64,000 nt of DNA, taken from NCBI GenBank assembly GCA_964527775.1, contig CAZGQS010000008.1, positions 14,181-78,180 on the forward strand. The letters are read 5' to 3'. Position numbers and translations under genes: made by a program. The notes under the pieces are model-generated. The model searched no databases. It was given only the letters and a program-made list of their open reading frames with translations, and was not told the origin of the DNA. Positions 1 through 8,591 of this stretch are shown here, piece by piece; the first letter of the stretch is position 1; each line of letters starts with the position of its first letter. The DNA is from VMCP01 sp964527775. GTDB taxonomy: Bacteria > Bacteroidota > Bacteroidia > NS11-12g > UBA955.

Positions 1-1
1 T

Positions 2-322
2 AAAGAAACCAATAGACCATACGGAGCTCGTTATATCGGAAGTTTGATTGCTGATTTTCACCGAAACCTTTTGAAAGGCGGCATATTCATGTATCCACCT
101 ACGGCAAAAACTCCTAACGGTAAGCTAAGATTGATGTATGAGTGCAATCCTATGTCGTTTTTAATTGAACAAGCTGGAGGAAAGTCATCTACGGGTACTG
201 CCCGAATTTTAGATGTTGAGCCCACAGATTTGCATCAAAGGGTTCCCATTTTTATTGGGTCAGCGAATATGGTTGATCTTGCAGTAAAAATGTATCAAGA
301 AGCCGAAGTGGCTACTGTGTAA
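2..322 (+). CDS. fbp: Class 1 fructose-1,6-bisphosphatase, C-terminal part
   Basis: The last 106 residues of a gene that begins before the window; the frame is open from base 2, so any start inside the window is artificial. The enzyme hydrolyses fructose-1,6-bisphosphate to fructose-6-phosphate in gluconeogenesis in the cytosol. Diagnostic class 1 segments are visible: RYIGSLIADFHRNLLKGGIF (substrate-binding region), GKLRLMYECNPMSFLIEQAGG (metal and phosphate site) and the C-terminal LHQRVPIFIGS. It ends one base before the convergent recO. Family assignment is secure; the N-terminal half cannot be seen. Confidence 0.93.
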   Translation, partial: KETNRPYGARYIGSLIADFHRNLLKGGIFMYPPTAKTPNGKLRLMYECNPMSFLIEQAGGKSSTGTARILDVEPTDLHQRVPIFIGSANMVDLAVKMYQEAEVATV

Positions 323-323
323 T

Positions 324-956
324 TTAGAAATTCTCAAATATTTCTAGGCTTTTCAATTTCTTATCTGGAAAAGCGTAAAATCTTAGTTGATTTAGAACTT
401 CACTTAAGACCAACCTTCTTTGTTCTTGGTTCAAGTTGATTTCTTGTTGGTTTTCTAATTCATCGAGAGCTGTGATGATCCAACTAGGGGTGTGAAACTG
501 TTGCCAATCTAATTCATAACCCAGTCCTCTACAGACATTCAATACAAATTTGATGGGTAAATATTTCAGTTGACTTTTGTTGGCGGAATTGAGTTTATTG
601 AACTCATCCAATACCAACTGAAAGAAAATGGCATCGGGAAAATGTTCATGTACGCACAGCGAAATGAGCTCCGTATAAAAGAATTTCACTTGCTGAATGT
701 CCATAGCATCGGGCAAAATGGATGTTTTTAAAGCCGATATTTCCTTGATCCTCAATAATCCCGGTGATTGTTTAACGGTATAAACCAATTCCACGGCTGT
801 GCCCGACTGATAATAGGCGTTCTTACTTTTGGCCTTACCCATGCCTTGAACGAGAAAAGCAGCTAGTCCTGAGAGTTCAGTGTAAATGTGAACCACCGCC
901 GAATGGTCGGTGTAGGGAATGCGTTTAATGACAATGCCTTTGGTCTTGACCAACAT
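324..956 (-). CDS. recO: DNA repair protein RecO
   Basis: Recombination mediator that helps load RecA on SSB-coated DNA in the RecFOR pathway. The N-terminal OB-fold is recognisable (MLVKTKGIVIKRIPYTDHSAV, then a TELSGLAAFLVQGMGK strand pair), followed by a helical domain. At 210 residues it is shorter than many RecO proteins, and no four-cysteine zinc motif is visible: the only cysteines are C102 and C144. The start is supported by an exact TATTTTTG -7 box (964-971, minus strand) 7 nt upstream of the ATG, in the 18-bp gap after the preceding minus-strand gene. It probably has its own promoter and is not part of the haem operon. Confidence 0.9.
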   Translation of the reverse strand: MLVKTKGIVIKRIPYTDHSAVVHIYTELSGLAAFLVQGMGKAKSKNAYYQSGTAVELVYTVKQSPGLLRIKEISALKTSILPDAMDIQQVKFFYTELISLCVHEHFPDAIFFQLVLDEFNKLNSANKSQLKYLPIKFVLNVCRGLGYELDWQQFHTPSWIITALDELENQQEINLNQEQRRLVLSEVLNQLRFYAFPDKKLKSLEIFENF

Positions 957-963
957 GTGCGAC

Positions 964-971
964 CAAAAATA
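964..971 (-). promoter_or_regulatory. Bacteroidota -7 box of recO
   Basis: TATTTTTG on the minus strand matches TAnnTTTG exactly and ends 7 nt before the recO ATG. No convincing -33 TTG was found. Confidence 0.5.
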
Positions 972-974
972 AAA

Positions 975-2114
975 TCAATCTACCCAGTCTGCAATAAAAA
1001 GATTGGTGTCACGGGTTCCACCGTTATTGCGGTTTGAGCTAAAAATCAACTTTTTACCGTCTGGTGAAAACATAGGAAAAGCATTGAAAATGCTGTTATT
1101 GGTGATCTTTTCAAGTCCAGTTCCGTCTAAATTGATCATGTACAATTGGAAGTCATAACCTCTAGATGAATGATGGTTGCTTGAGAAGATGATCTTTTTG
1201 CCGTTAGGATGGAAGAATGGGGCCCAATTTGCCTTGCCGAGGTGGGTGATTTGTTTCAAATTACTTCCATCTACATTCACTGTGTAAATTTCCATGTTGG
1301 TAGGAGCAACCAAGTCTCTTGACAAATAATCTTTGTATTTTTTAATTTCTTCTTCTGTTTGGGGACGTGAAGCTCTGAAAACCAATTGTTTAGAGTCTGG
1401 TGAGAAAAATGCTCCTCCATCATAACCAAGTCCGTTGGTGATTTGACGTTGATTTTTACCGTCAATATCCATGATCCATAGTTCAAGATCGCCTGATCTG
1501 GTGCTGGTGAAAACGATTGACTTTCCATCAGGAGATACCGTTGCTTCAGCATCATAACCTGTTTGGTTAGTCAATTGATTGACGATTTTTCCTGATTTAT
1601 TGGAAACGAAAATATCAAAATCCTTGTAGATAGGCCAAAGATATGCACCAGAGGTTTCAGGTGTTGGAGGACATTCTTTAGCACCCAAATGTGTACTCGC
1701 ATAAACCAGTTGTGAATCGCCAGGCATGAAATAAGAACAAGTAGTTCTACCAAGGCCTGTACTTACTAATGCTGGTTTGTAATCAGGAGAACCCATATCA
1801 GATAGTTTAGTCCAAAAAATCTGATCGCATTGAAGTCCCCATTTGGCATTGTTGCTTTGAAAAACAATAGAAGAATTGTCAAAACTGAAATAAGCTTCGG
1901 CATTATCGCCGCCAAAAGTGAGTTGCTTTAGGTTCTTAAGGTGTGGTTCAGGTTGTATGGCAATTTCTGCCGAAGTGTTTGGCTTGTATTCTTTTGAAAT
2001 GCCGTGTCCATGACCATCGTGGCTACCATGTTGATGGGTTTCTTGTCCTTGTTGAGCCAATAATGAGCTTGTTACAGCAAAGCCAATGCTGAGTGATAAA
2101 ATCTTTGTATTCAT
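975..2114 (-). CDS. Secreted TolB-like WD40/PD40 beta-propeller with His-rich N-terminus
   Basis: The ATG at 2114 gives a clean signal peptide (MNTKILSLSIGFAVTSSLLA) and lies 2 bp after the upstream stop; a longer in-frame start would overlap that gene. After cleavage comes a histidine-rich stretch (HQHGSHDGHGHG), then PD40/TolB-type blades with repeated SPDGK.IVFTS.R and D.DG.N..QIT motifs. It is the last gene of the haem-type operon. PD40 propellers bind peptides or partner proteins; the His tract could hold a transition metal or haem, which is inference. No enzymatic motif is visible. It lacks a recognisable T9SS sorting tail, so a periplasmic location is the simplest reading. Confidence 0.8.
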   Translation of the reverse strand: MNTKILSLSIGFAVTSSLLAQQGQETHQHGSHDGHGHGISKEYKPNTSAEIAIQPEPHLKNLKQLTFGGDNAEAYFSFDNSSIVFQSNNAKWGLQCDQIFWTKLSDMGSPDYKPALVSTGLGRTTCSYFMPGDSQLVYASTHLGAKECPPTPETSGAYLWPIYKDFDIFVSNKSGKIVNQLTNQTGYDAEATVSPDGKSIVFTSTRSGDLELWIMDIDGKNQRQITNGLGYDGGAFFSPDSKQLVFRASRPQTEEEIKKYKDYLSRDLVAPTNMEIYTVNVDGSNLKQITHLGKANWAPFFHPNGKKIIFSSNHHSSRGYDFQLYMINLDGTGLEKITNNSIFNAFPMFSPDGKKLIFSSNRNNGGTRDTNLFIADWVD

Positions 2115-2116
2115 AA

Positions 2117-3175
2117 TTATTTTAATACTTCCCATGCCATTTTGGGGTAGCCTTTGCGACCCTGATCATCATAAAAGTCAATGAATCGCATTTTGAACCA
2201 GTTGCCTGATTCCGTTTTTAAAAGGAAATATTTGTTTTGGACGATGGTGTATTTTGCAGAATTTTGGTCATAAACCTTCCAGTCATATCCAATTTCATTC
2301 AGGGTTTTACCCATGGGGAAACCTTGTGCCAATTCTTTGGTCATGTCATCAAAAGAGATGCCCGTTGAATTGGAATTGACTTCACAAACAGAGATTTTAT
2401 GTTGATTGATTAACGCTCCGCGAATGATGTACGGATATGGTTGCCCGTTGACGTCGTGAATGGATTCTTTATAAGTGGTAAAGACGATGTCCCATTTATT
2501 GTTTTTAATGGGTTCGTTTTCTACGGTTTTTAGGGTGCCGAAATTGAAATAGGTATAATTATAATCTGGGTTTGTATAAATCTTAGTGATGTTTATCTTG
2601 ATAGGGTTAAAGACATATGTCCACTGGAATTCATACATTCCACCTCTGACAGATAAGAATTTAATTTTGATAAAACGATTTGCTACAACAGAGTCTGAGC
2701 CTAAATCTAAAACATAAGTTTCATCGGGGTAGCCCTCAAAGCCGTAAGTGGTGGGTTTAAAACAATTAGAAGTCACCAAAGAATCGATATGTCCGTTAGG
2801 ATTGTCAAATCCCCAAGATAACTTAGACATTTGAAGTTGGTGAATATCATCGAAGTGGGTGTCAGTAACTTTGGCTAGGGCATAACTGGTGCTTTTACCT
2901 GCACAAACTATGATGTGTGGGGTGCCATTACACGCGAAGCCTAGGTCCCACTGACCAAATAAGTTGGTGGTTTTGGTTTGTGTTTCAAAGTTAAAATACA
3001 ATTGATTGCTGTAGGTTTCACCCATTTCGAAGGTTTGGGTTTGAAGCCCTGCTGCAACTTTTGGTTGTGGGTACAAGGGTTCGTCTTTTTCGCAAGAAGT
3101 GAAAATCACTGCTAACAACACCAGCAGAACAAGACTGGCTTTTGAAGATGAACGATTGAATGATGAAACTAGCAA
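2117..3175 (-). CDS. HmuY-family lipoprotein
   Basis: A lipoprotein signal ends in VIFTSC with the lipidated cysteine at residue 28, followed by EKDEP, an acidic stretch of the kind seen in surface-exposed Bacteroidota lipoproteins. The body has HmuY-like features: an early ETYSNQLYFNFETQ strand, then W-DLGFACNG, and alternating aromatic strands through the C-terminus. HmuY proteins are haem-binding (haemophore) lipoproteins that pass haem to a TonB receptor of the HmuR type. The gene begins 6 bp after the stop of the TonB receptor gene, exactly the expected partner. Haem as ligand is inferred from family and context; axial ligands cannot be assigned from the sequence alone. Confidence 0.72.
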   Translation of the reverse strand: MLVSSFNRSSSKASLVLLVLLAVIFTSCEKDEPLYPQPKVAAGLQTQTFEMGETYSNQLYFNFETQTKTTNLFGQWDLGFACNGTPHIIVCAGKSTSYALAKVTDTHFDDIHQLQMSKLSWGFDNPNGHIDSLVTSNCFKPTTYGFEGYPDETYVLDLGSDSVVANRFIKIKFLSVRGGMYEFQWTYVFNPIKINITKIYTNPDYNYTYFNFGTLKTVENEPIKNNKWDIVFTTYKESIHDVNGQPYPYIIRGALINQHKISVCEVNSNSTGISFDDMTKELAQGFPMGKTLNEIGYDWKVYDQNSAKYTIVQNKYFLLKTESGNWFKMRFIDFYDDQGRKGYPKMAWEVLK

Positions 3176-3181
3176 AATGAA

Positions 3182-5215
3182 TTACAAATTTAAAGTAAGC
3201 TGAACAAATAAAATCCTACCCATACCAATGTTTACACCCCCATTACTATTGCCATGAACGCCTCCAGTTTGAGCTGTAGCGGCTAATTGGCTCACATTAA
3301 AGAGGTTTTTTGCGCCCCATTGGAATTGAGCATTATTGAATAAATTATGACTAAAACTAAGGTCTGCAAGAGTGTAGGAGGGCAAAGTGTAAACTTCTCC
3401 GTTTGACGTGAAACCTTGAGTTTTTCCTGAGAATCTACTAAACCAGAGTACGTTGGTGTTGTATTTTTTTATTGGATATTGGACGTTAAGGGTATGTTGA
3501 AATACACGCCATTCATTGAGGCCGCCATCAACATTCACTCTCGCATAATTTTGTATAAAAGACGAGTTCCAAGTAAAAGTAGCGTTATAAATGAAAAATT
3601 CAGAAGAAATATTGGCGCCACTAGATGTCATTTCACCGATGTTTATGTATTTGTATAGGGTGGTATTGGGATCTACCAAGCTCAATTGAATTTGGTTATT
3701 GATGGAGTTGTAAAAACTTGATAGTTTAAATTGAGCGGCAATATTTTGGTTGATGGTGTGACGGTAATCTAGAGAAGCAATAAAATTGTGAGAATTCTCG
3801 GCTTGAAGGTTCTCATTACCTTGAACGTTATGATTGATATCTACAAACAAAAAGTACATTTCTTTTGCAGTAGGAGCTCTGAATCCGCGAGCATAAGAAC
3901 CTCGGAATTGAGTGAATTTCGAAATTTGATATTTAAGTTGAAAAGACGGTATGATGGGAGCAAATTTCAAGTGATTTTTGAAAATTGCTGGGGCTATTTC
4001 TGTTCCGAATGCATTGTTGTATGCGATTCTTAAAGAAGGTTTTAAATTGACTTTTTGGGTAGGTTTATATTCTAGCGACCCAAACAATGCGGCGTCCCAA
4101 ATGGGTTGAAATTGTTGAATTCTCTGTCCGGTGATATCTTCTCTTTGAATATCATAGCCAGCCATGAACACAAACTTTTTGAATTTGTTGTTTTCCCAAA
4201 GAGCCCTCAGATTTAAGAGGGTATTCAAGGTTGTGTCTTGGTCGGACGGTCTAGTAACTATTTCTGAGCCCGTTACCAAATTGCGACGTACATTGATTTT
4301 TTCTCGATGATATACATTGAAAGCATTTTGAAAGCGAAAACTGTTGTTCGCATTCATTTTGTAATCTAAGGTATATCCTAAATCAGCACGTTGCGTGTAG
4401 AAATAATTGTTGTATCCGGTCACTCCTATCAAATTAAATTCAGCATTGGAGCGATCTGTCAATTTCTCATGAAAGTAATTTAGGTTTATTTTATGGTTCA
4501 GTTTCTTTGTTTTGTATCCCCATCCGGCGTTGCCAAACCATTTGATTTTTGGTTTCCAATCAACCATTCTACTTTCTGGGTTAAAGTCAAAGCCTTCAAA
4601 AAATTGTCTTCCAATATTGAAATCTAGCCATTGATTTTTGGTGTAAAAGTACTTCATGCCCGCATCTTGATTGATGTTTTTGGCACCATCGATGTAGGCT
4701 TTTGCGAAATACGAATTTTTATTGTTCAAAGGGGTTTTTGTAATGATATTGATCACGCCACCAATGGCATCGGTACCATAAACGACGCTCATTGGACCTT
4801 CTACTACTTCAATTCTTTCAATGCTTTCAGTGGGGATTTGGGACACATCAATATTTCCGTTTAATCTACCAACCATCGGAATTCCATTGATTAATATCTT
4901 TACGTTTTGCCCTCCTAAACCTTGAAGCTTTACCGATGAACCCAGGCTGGGGTCATTTGATATAATCATGGATGATTGATTGTTCAAAACCTCATTGAGA
5001 TTCTGCGCAGCCATGTTCTTTATGGTTTTGGAATTGATGACTTGAACTGAGTAGGGATTGTCAGTCGCCAAACGCGGATTTACAGAGGCGGTAATGCTGA
5101 CGGGGTTGATTAATTCCACTGAAGAGTCAATGGCACTATTTGTACGCAAAGAATTTTGGGAGTGCAATGTGTTTAGCACTCCCAAAACTAAAAATATGAT
5201 TAGCGTTCTTTTCAA
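3182..5215 (-). CDS. TonB-dependent outer-membrane receptor, probably haem/iron (HmuR-like)
   Basis: 677 residues: signal peptide (to about residue 19), a plug domain (SVQVINSKTIKNMAAQNLNEVL, LQGLGGQNVKILINGIPM, IERIEVVEGPMSVVYGTDAIGGVINIITK) and a 22-strand-type barrel ending in an aromatic-rich strand (GRILFVQLTLNL). There is no N-terminal carboxypeptidase-like domain, unlike SusC-type receptors. The barrel contains FRAPTAKEMYF, the FRAP motif typical of haem, haemoglobin and catecholate receptors. It sits between two HmuY-like genes, which points to haem import across the outer membrane, energised by TonB-ExbBD. The exact ligand is inferred. Confidence 0.85.
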   Translation of the reverse strand: MKRTLIIFLVLGVLNTLHSQNSLRTNSAIDSSVELINPVSITASVNPRLATDNPYSVQVINSKTIKNMAAQNLNEVLNNQSSMIISNDPSLGSSVKLQGLGGQNVKILINGIPMVGRLNGNIDVSQIPTESIERIEVVEGPMSVVYGTDAIGGVINIITKTPLNNKNSYFAKAYIDGAKNINQDAGMKYFYTKNQWLDFNIGRQFFEGFDFNPESRMVDWKPKIKWFGNAGWGYKTKKLNHKINLNYFHEKLTDRSNAEFNLIGVTGYNNYFYTQRADLGYTLDYKMNANNSFRFQNAFNVYHREKINVRRNLVTGSEIVTRPSDQDTTLNTLLNLRALWENNKFKKFVFMAGYDIQREDITGQRIQQFQPIWDAALFGSLEYKPTQKVNLKPSLRIAYNNAFGTEIAPAIFKNHLKFAPIIPSFQLKYQISKFTQFRGSYARGFRAPTAKEMYFLFVDINHNVQGNENLQAENSHNFIASLDYRHTINQNIAAQFKLSSFYNSINNQIQLSLVDPNTTLYKYINIGEMTSSGANISSEFFIYNATFTWNSSFIQNYARVNVDGGLNEWRVFQHTLNVQYPIKKYNTNVLWFSRFSGKTQGFTSNGEVYTLPSYTLADLSFSHNLFNNAQFQWGAKNLFNVSQLAATAQTGGVHGNSNGGVNIGMGRILFVQLTLNL

Positions 5216-5242
5216 GTGATTGATTTAATGCTCAAATGAGAA

Positions 5243-6526
5243 TTAGATCTTTGAAAAAGAGATGGCACTTTTACCCAAATTATGGGTTACTTCCAAGATG
5301 TATTGTCCAGCAGAAAGAGTTGACAAATCAATAGTAGATTGAGTAGAGTTCAACAACAAACGTCCATCGAAACTTCTAACAACATACTGATGAGGAGTTA
5401 CATTTTCTGGAACGATAACATTAATTTGCTCTGAAGCGGGCACAGGAAAAGCAACGATGTTCGCATTGATAGATTTTTTGACGCTTGCTTGTGAACTTAA
5501 TTTCACGCGATCTAAAATGCTGTTTCCGTTGGAAGTTCCACCGAACCCGGTGAAACGAATTCCCCAGTAGTCAGCGCCAGTAGCATTAGGCACTTCAACG
5601 ATGTATGCACGATCTGCAACAACTTCGAAAGCTTGTCCGTTGAACGCTTTCCAATCTGAACCCACACGGGTAAGGTCGTTTTTAAATCCTTTTCCGCCAG
5701 TAGTATCAGTATCTGTGATATAAAGTTCAGGTTTTGCCAATAAATCTGCCCACTTTACATTTTCAAGTTTGGCAATCTTCAAACCGCGTTTAGATTCAAC
5801 TCCCATGGTTAAGTAAGGGATATAACCTGTGCCAGTGAAGGTAGGAACATAGTATCGAGTGAAATTCAAATGCCAATCGCCTCCGTTAGGTTCAACGTTT
5901 ACTTGAGTCATTTTTTGGAGATCGTAATATTTGTAAGTTGCTCCATTAGCTTCAGATTGCTTCATTGTGTCAGTAACCGACATTGGGCTACCCAATGGAG
6001 CATATTTGAAAATGAAGTCGCCGTTAGGTTCTTGAGAAATGGGCATGAACTTCACGAAATAGGTATTTGCACCAACGGCAAAAGTTAATAAATAAAGAGA
6101 ATCACCTTTTACTTTGTGAGACCCTGCATCATACACACCCCACGAAAAATCCCACTGATTATTTGGGTCAAGGTTTTGATTGAAGGCGCCTTTTTCGTGA
6201 ACGTGTAAATCATTCATGGGCTTAACCCAAGATTGCCAGCCGGCAGTATCCATTTGATTAAAGGCAGAATTGTCTCCTTTTGGATACAAATACACGTTTA
6301 CTCCAGCGGTGTGATTCAAACGAATACAGTTGTCACGAGTGGCAGAAGTGTGCGCCATGTGCCATTTGTTGATGGGTGACGAATGTTTGCTTCCAGTAAC
6401 CACGTTAAAGTAGTTGCTGTTCGCATAGCCTGCCCCCATTGACACGGTGTCAGTAATGACTGTTTGAGCTCCCAAGGAACCAAAAAGTGCGCTTACTAAC
6501 AATGCTGAAAAAGTATGTTTAATCAT
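5243..6526 (-). CDS. HmuY-like secreted protein with T9SS type A sorting domain
   Basis: First gene of the operon. A signal peptide (MIKHTFSALLVSALFGSLGA) precedes an HmuY-like region (GYANSNYFNVVTG, then WHMAHT, QWDFSWGVYDAG, YFVKFMP) and a C-terminal beta-sandwich of type A (FPVPASEQINVIVPE ... LSTLSAGQYILEVTH). The C-terminal domain marks it for export through the type IX system and cell-surface attachment. It therefore looks like a secreted haemophore partnered with the downstream receptor and lipoprotein. The start is fixed by the signal peptide; the promoter box lies 18 nt upstream. Haem as ligand is inferred from the family. Confidence 0.75.
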   Translation of the reverse strand: MIKHTFSALLVSALFGSLGAQTVITDTVSMGAGYANSNYFNVVTGSKHSSPINKWHMAHTSATRDNCIRLNHTAGVNVYLYPKGDNSAFNQMDTAGWQSWVKPMNDLHVHEKGAFNQNLDPNNQWDFSWGVYDAGSHKVKGDSLYLLTFAVGANTYFVKFMPISQEPNGDFIFKYAPLGSPMSVTDTMKQSEANGATYKYYDLQKMTQVNVEPNGGDWHLNFTRYYVPTFTGTGYIPYLTMGVESKRGLKIAKLENVKWADLLAKPELYITDTDTTGGKGFKNDLTRVGSDWKAFNGQAFEVVADRAYIVEVPNATGADYWGIRFTGFGGTSNGNSILDRVKLSSQASVKKSINANIVAFPVPASEQINVIVPENVTPHQYVVRSFDGRLLLNSTQSTIDLSTLSAGQYILEVTHNLGKSAISFSKI

Positions 6527-6540
6527 AGAGTTTTTAATCT

Positions 6541-6554
6541 GTTACAAAGGTAAC
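6541..6554. promoter_or_regulatory. Palindrome GTTAC-AAAG-GTAAC over the haem-operon promoter
   Basis: A perfect 5-4-5 inverted repeat. On the minus strand it contains TACCTTTG (6545-6552), an exact Bacteroidota -7 element, 18 nt before the ATG at 6526. A repressor bound here would block polymerase; which protein is unknown. Confidence 0.45.
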
Positions 6555-6585
6555 TCCAACCCATTGCCTCTAATTTATGACATTC

Positions 6586-6622
6586 GTCATCTTCACGTCA
6601 TCTAATGTCAATTTAATGTCAT
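6586..6622. promoter_or_regulatory. Four helically phased GTCA direct repeats (candidate operator)
   Basis: GTCA begins at 6586, 6597, 6607 and 6618, steps of 11, 10 and 11 bp, so all four copies face the same side of the helix. The first forms an inverted pair with the preceding ATGAC (6578-6582). The block lies about 34-70 bp upstream of the haem-operon -7 box and 35-71 bp upstream of the hscA -7-like box, so one activator could serve both directions. No classical -33 element is visible for either gene, which fits activator dependence. Confidence 0.5.
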
Positions 6623-6669
6623 GAAGCACGTGAGCAGAGTTTTGCGGATTGCGTTGTAATTTCGCGGAC

Positions 6670-8589
6670 ATGGCAAAGATTGGAATTAATATCAAACAGG
6701 GCAAAATTGAATTGCCCAAGGTGATAGTGGGTATAGATTTGGGAACCACAAATTCTTTGATTGCTTACGTTCCAGATCAAGCAAATTCTGAGAAAGCTGA
6801 TGTTGAAAAAGGCAGGTCACCCAAAGTTATTCCAGTTAGAGGACAAGGATTGGTGCCATCGGTAGTGTATTTTGATGAACATGGAACCCCCAGTGTTGGG
6901 CATTATGCCAAAAGCAAGATTGCCCAAGAGCCCGAGAGAACCATATTTAGTGTTAAAAGATTGTTGGGGAAAAGTTATAAAGACGTGGCAGACAAAGCCG
7001 ATTATGTAAGTTATAAAATCATTGATTCTGATTCAACGTCAGAAGTGATGGTAAAGATAGAAATTGATGGTAAATTTTATAATCCTATTGAACTGTCTTC
7101 CTTGATTCTTAAGGAAATAAAAACTCAGGCAGAAAAGGAGCTTTCGGTACAAATTGAACAGGCGGTCATTACGGTGCCCGCTTATTTCAATGATTCACAA
7201 AGACAGGCCACACGAGATGCAGGTAAGTTGGCCGGTCTAGATGTTTTAAGAATCATCAATGAGCCCACCGCTGCGAGCATTGCTTACGGTATTGCTGAGA
7301 AAAAATCAGGGAATGTTTTGGTTTATGATTTGGGCGGAGGAACCTTTGATGTGTCTATTTTAACCTTAGAGGAAGGAGTATTTGAAGTGCTTTCTACCCA
7401 TGGGAATACCTATTTGGGTGGCGATGATTTAGACAGGAGTATAGCTGAATTTTGGTTGAAAAAGCATCAGTTAACGTCAAATCAACTTTCGAAAACCGAA
7501 TTGCAGACGCTTCGAATGATTGCAGAAGAGGCCAAAATATACCTCTCTCAAGATAAAATTTGGGGTCAATCTGAGGCTCATTTTGAGCGAACGTTTCAAT
7601 GCATAAACAGCAAGTTGATTTTGACTTTGAATGTCTCAGAATTGCAAAATGCTGTCGCCCCTCTTATCGCAGAAACGCTTAAGTCTGTGCATAAAGCCTT
7701 ATCTGACGCTGAATTAAAGCCTGATCAAATTGATGAAGTGGTATTGGTAGGTGGCAGTACTCGTTACCCAGGGGTGATGCAAGCGTTAATGCCTATTTTC
7801 CCTCATGTATCCCTCAATAATCGCATAAACCCTGACGAAGTAGTGGCTTTGGGAGCCGCAATTGAAGCTGATGTATTGGCCGGAAACAGAAGCGATGTAC
7901 TATTGTTAGATGTCACTCCGTTGTCTTTGGGTATTGAAACTGCCGGCGGGTTAATGGATGTACTCATCCCCCGAAACAGTAAAATCCCCACAAGACTTGC
8001 AAGAGAATATACAACATCGGTAGATGGGCAGGTTAATTTGAAGGTTTCTGTTTTTCAAGGAGAGCGAGAGTTGGTCGGTGAAAATCGCAAATTGGGCGAA
8101 TTTATATTAAAAGGCATTCCTGCCATGCCTGCGGGACTTCCTAAAATTCAAATTCAGTTTGCATTGAATCCAGACGGGATTCTTAAAGTTGCAGCAAAAG
8201 AGTTGAGAAGTGGGGTAGAGCAAGAGGTGGAAATTCAACCTACTTATGGGCTTACCGACGGCCAGGTGGAGGAAATGTTGCTTTCTGGATTTCAAAATGC
8301 TCAATCAGATATTGAGCTGCGCTTGAATCAAGAAACCATCAACGAAGGAAATCAAATGGTTTACACGGCTGAACGCTTTATTGAGAAAAACGGTCAACAT
8401 CTTTCGGCAGATGAAATTGCAGGCAGCAAACAACGAATTGAAGATTTGCGTTGTCTATTGAACGATAAAGCTGATCGAAACGCAATAAATAAACAAATTG
8501 AGTTGTTGAATGACTACACTCGTCCTTTCGCTGAGCGGGTAATGGATATCGCAATAGGTCAAGCTTTAAAGGGTAAAACATTAGACTAA
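6670..8589 (+). CDS. hscA: Fe-S cluster assembly chaperone HscA (Hsp70 family)
   Basis: An Hsp70 ATPase: VIVGIDLGTTNS phosphate loop, AVITVPAYFNDSQRQATRDAGKLAGL, VYDLGGGTFDVS and VVLVGGSTRYP, then a substrate-binding domain with LLLDVTPLSLGIETAGG. Its C-terminus (PFAERVMDIAIGQALKGKTLD) resembles the end of HscA rather than DnaK. HscA with HscB releases nascent Fe-S clusters from IscU. I chose ATG 6670 over an in-frame TTG at 6649 because a -7-like TAATTTCG (6657-6664, one mismatch) sits 5 nt upstream, the spacing seen for other genes here. Divergent from the haem operon, suggesting shared iron control. No isc genes adjoin it. Confidence 0.85.
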   Translation: MAKIGINIKQGKIELPKVIVGIDLGTTNSLIAYVPDQANSEKADVEKGRSPKVIPVRGQGLVPSVVYFDEHGTPSVGHYAKSKIAQEPERTIFSVKRLLGKSYKDVADKADYVSYKIIDSDSTSEVMVKIEIDGKFYNPIELSSLILKEIKTQAEKELSVQIEQAVITVPAYFNDSQRQATRDAGKLAGLDVLRIINEPTAASIAYGIAEKKSGNVLVYDLGGGTFDVSILTLEEGVFEVLSTHGNTYLGGDDLDRSIAEFWLKKHQLTSNQLSKTELQTLRMIAEEAKIYLSQDKIWGQSEAHFERTFQCINSKLILTLNVSELQNAVAPLIAETLKSVHKALSDAELKPDQIDEVVLVGGSTRYPGVMQALMPIFPHVSLNNRINPDEVVALGAAIEADVLAGNRSDVLLLDVTPLSLGIETAGGLMDVLIPRNSKIPTRLAREYTTSVDGQVNLKVSVFQGERELVGENRKLGEFILKGIPAMPAGLPKIQIQFALNPDGILKVAAKELRSGVEQEVEIQPTYGLTDGQVEEMLLSGFQNAQSDIELRLNQETINEGNQMVYTAERFIEKNGQHLSADEIAGSKQRIEDLRCLLNDKADRNAINKQIELLNDYTRPFAERVMDIAIGQALKGKTLD

Positions 8590-8591
8590 AT

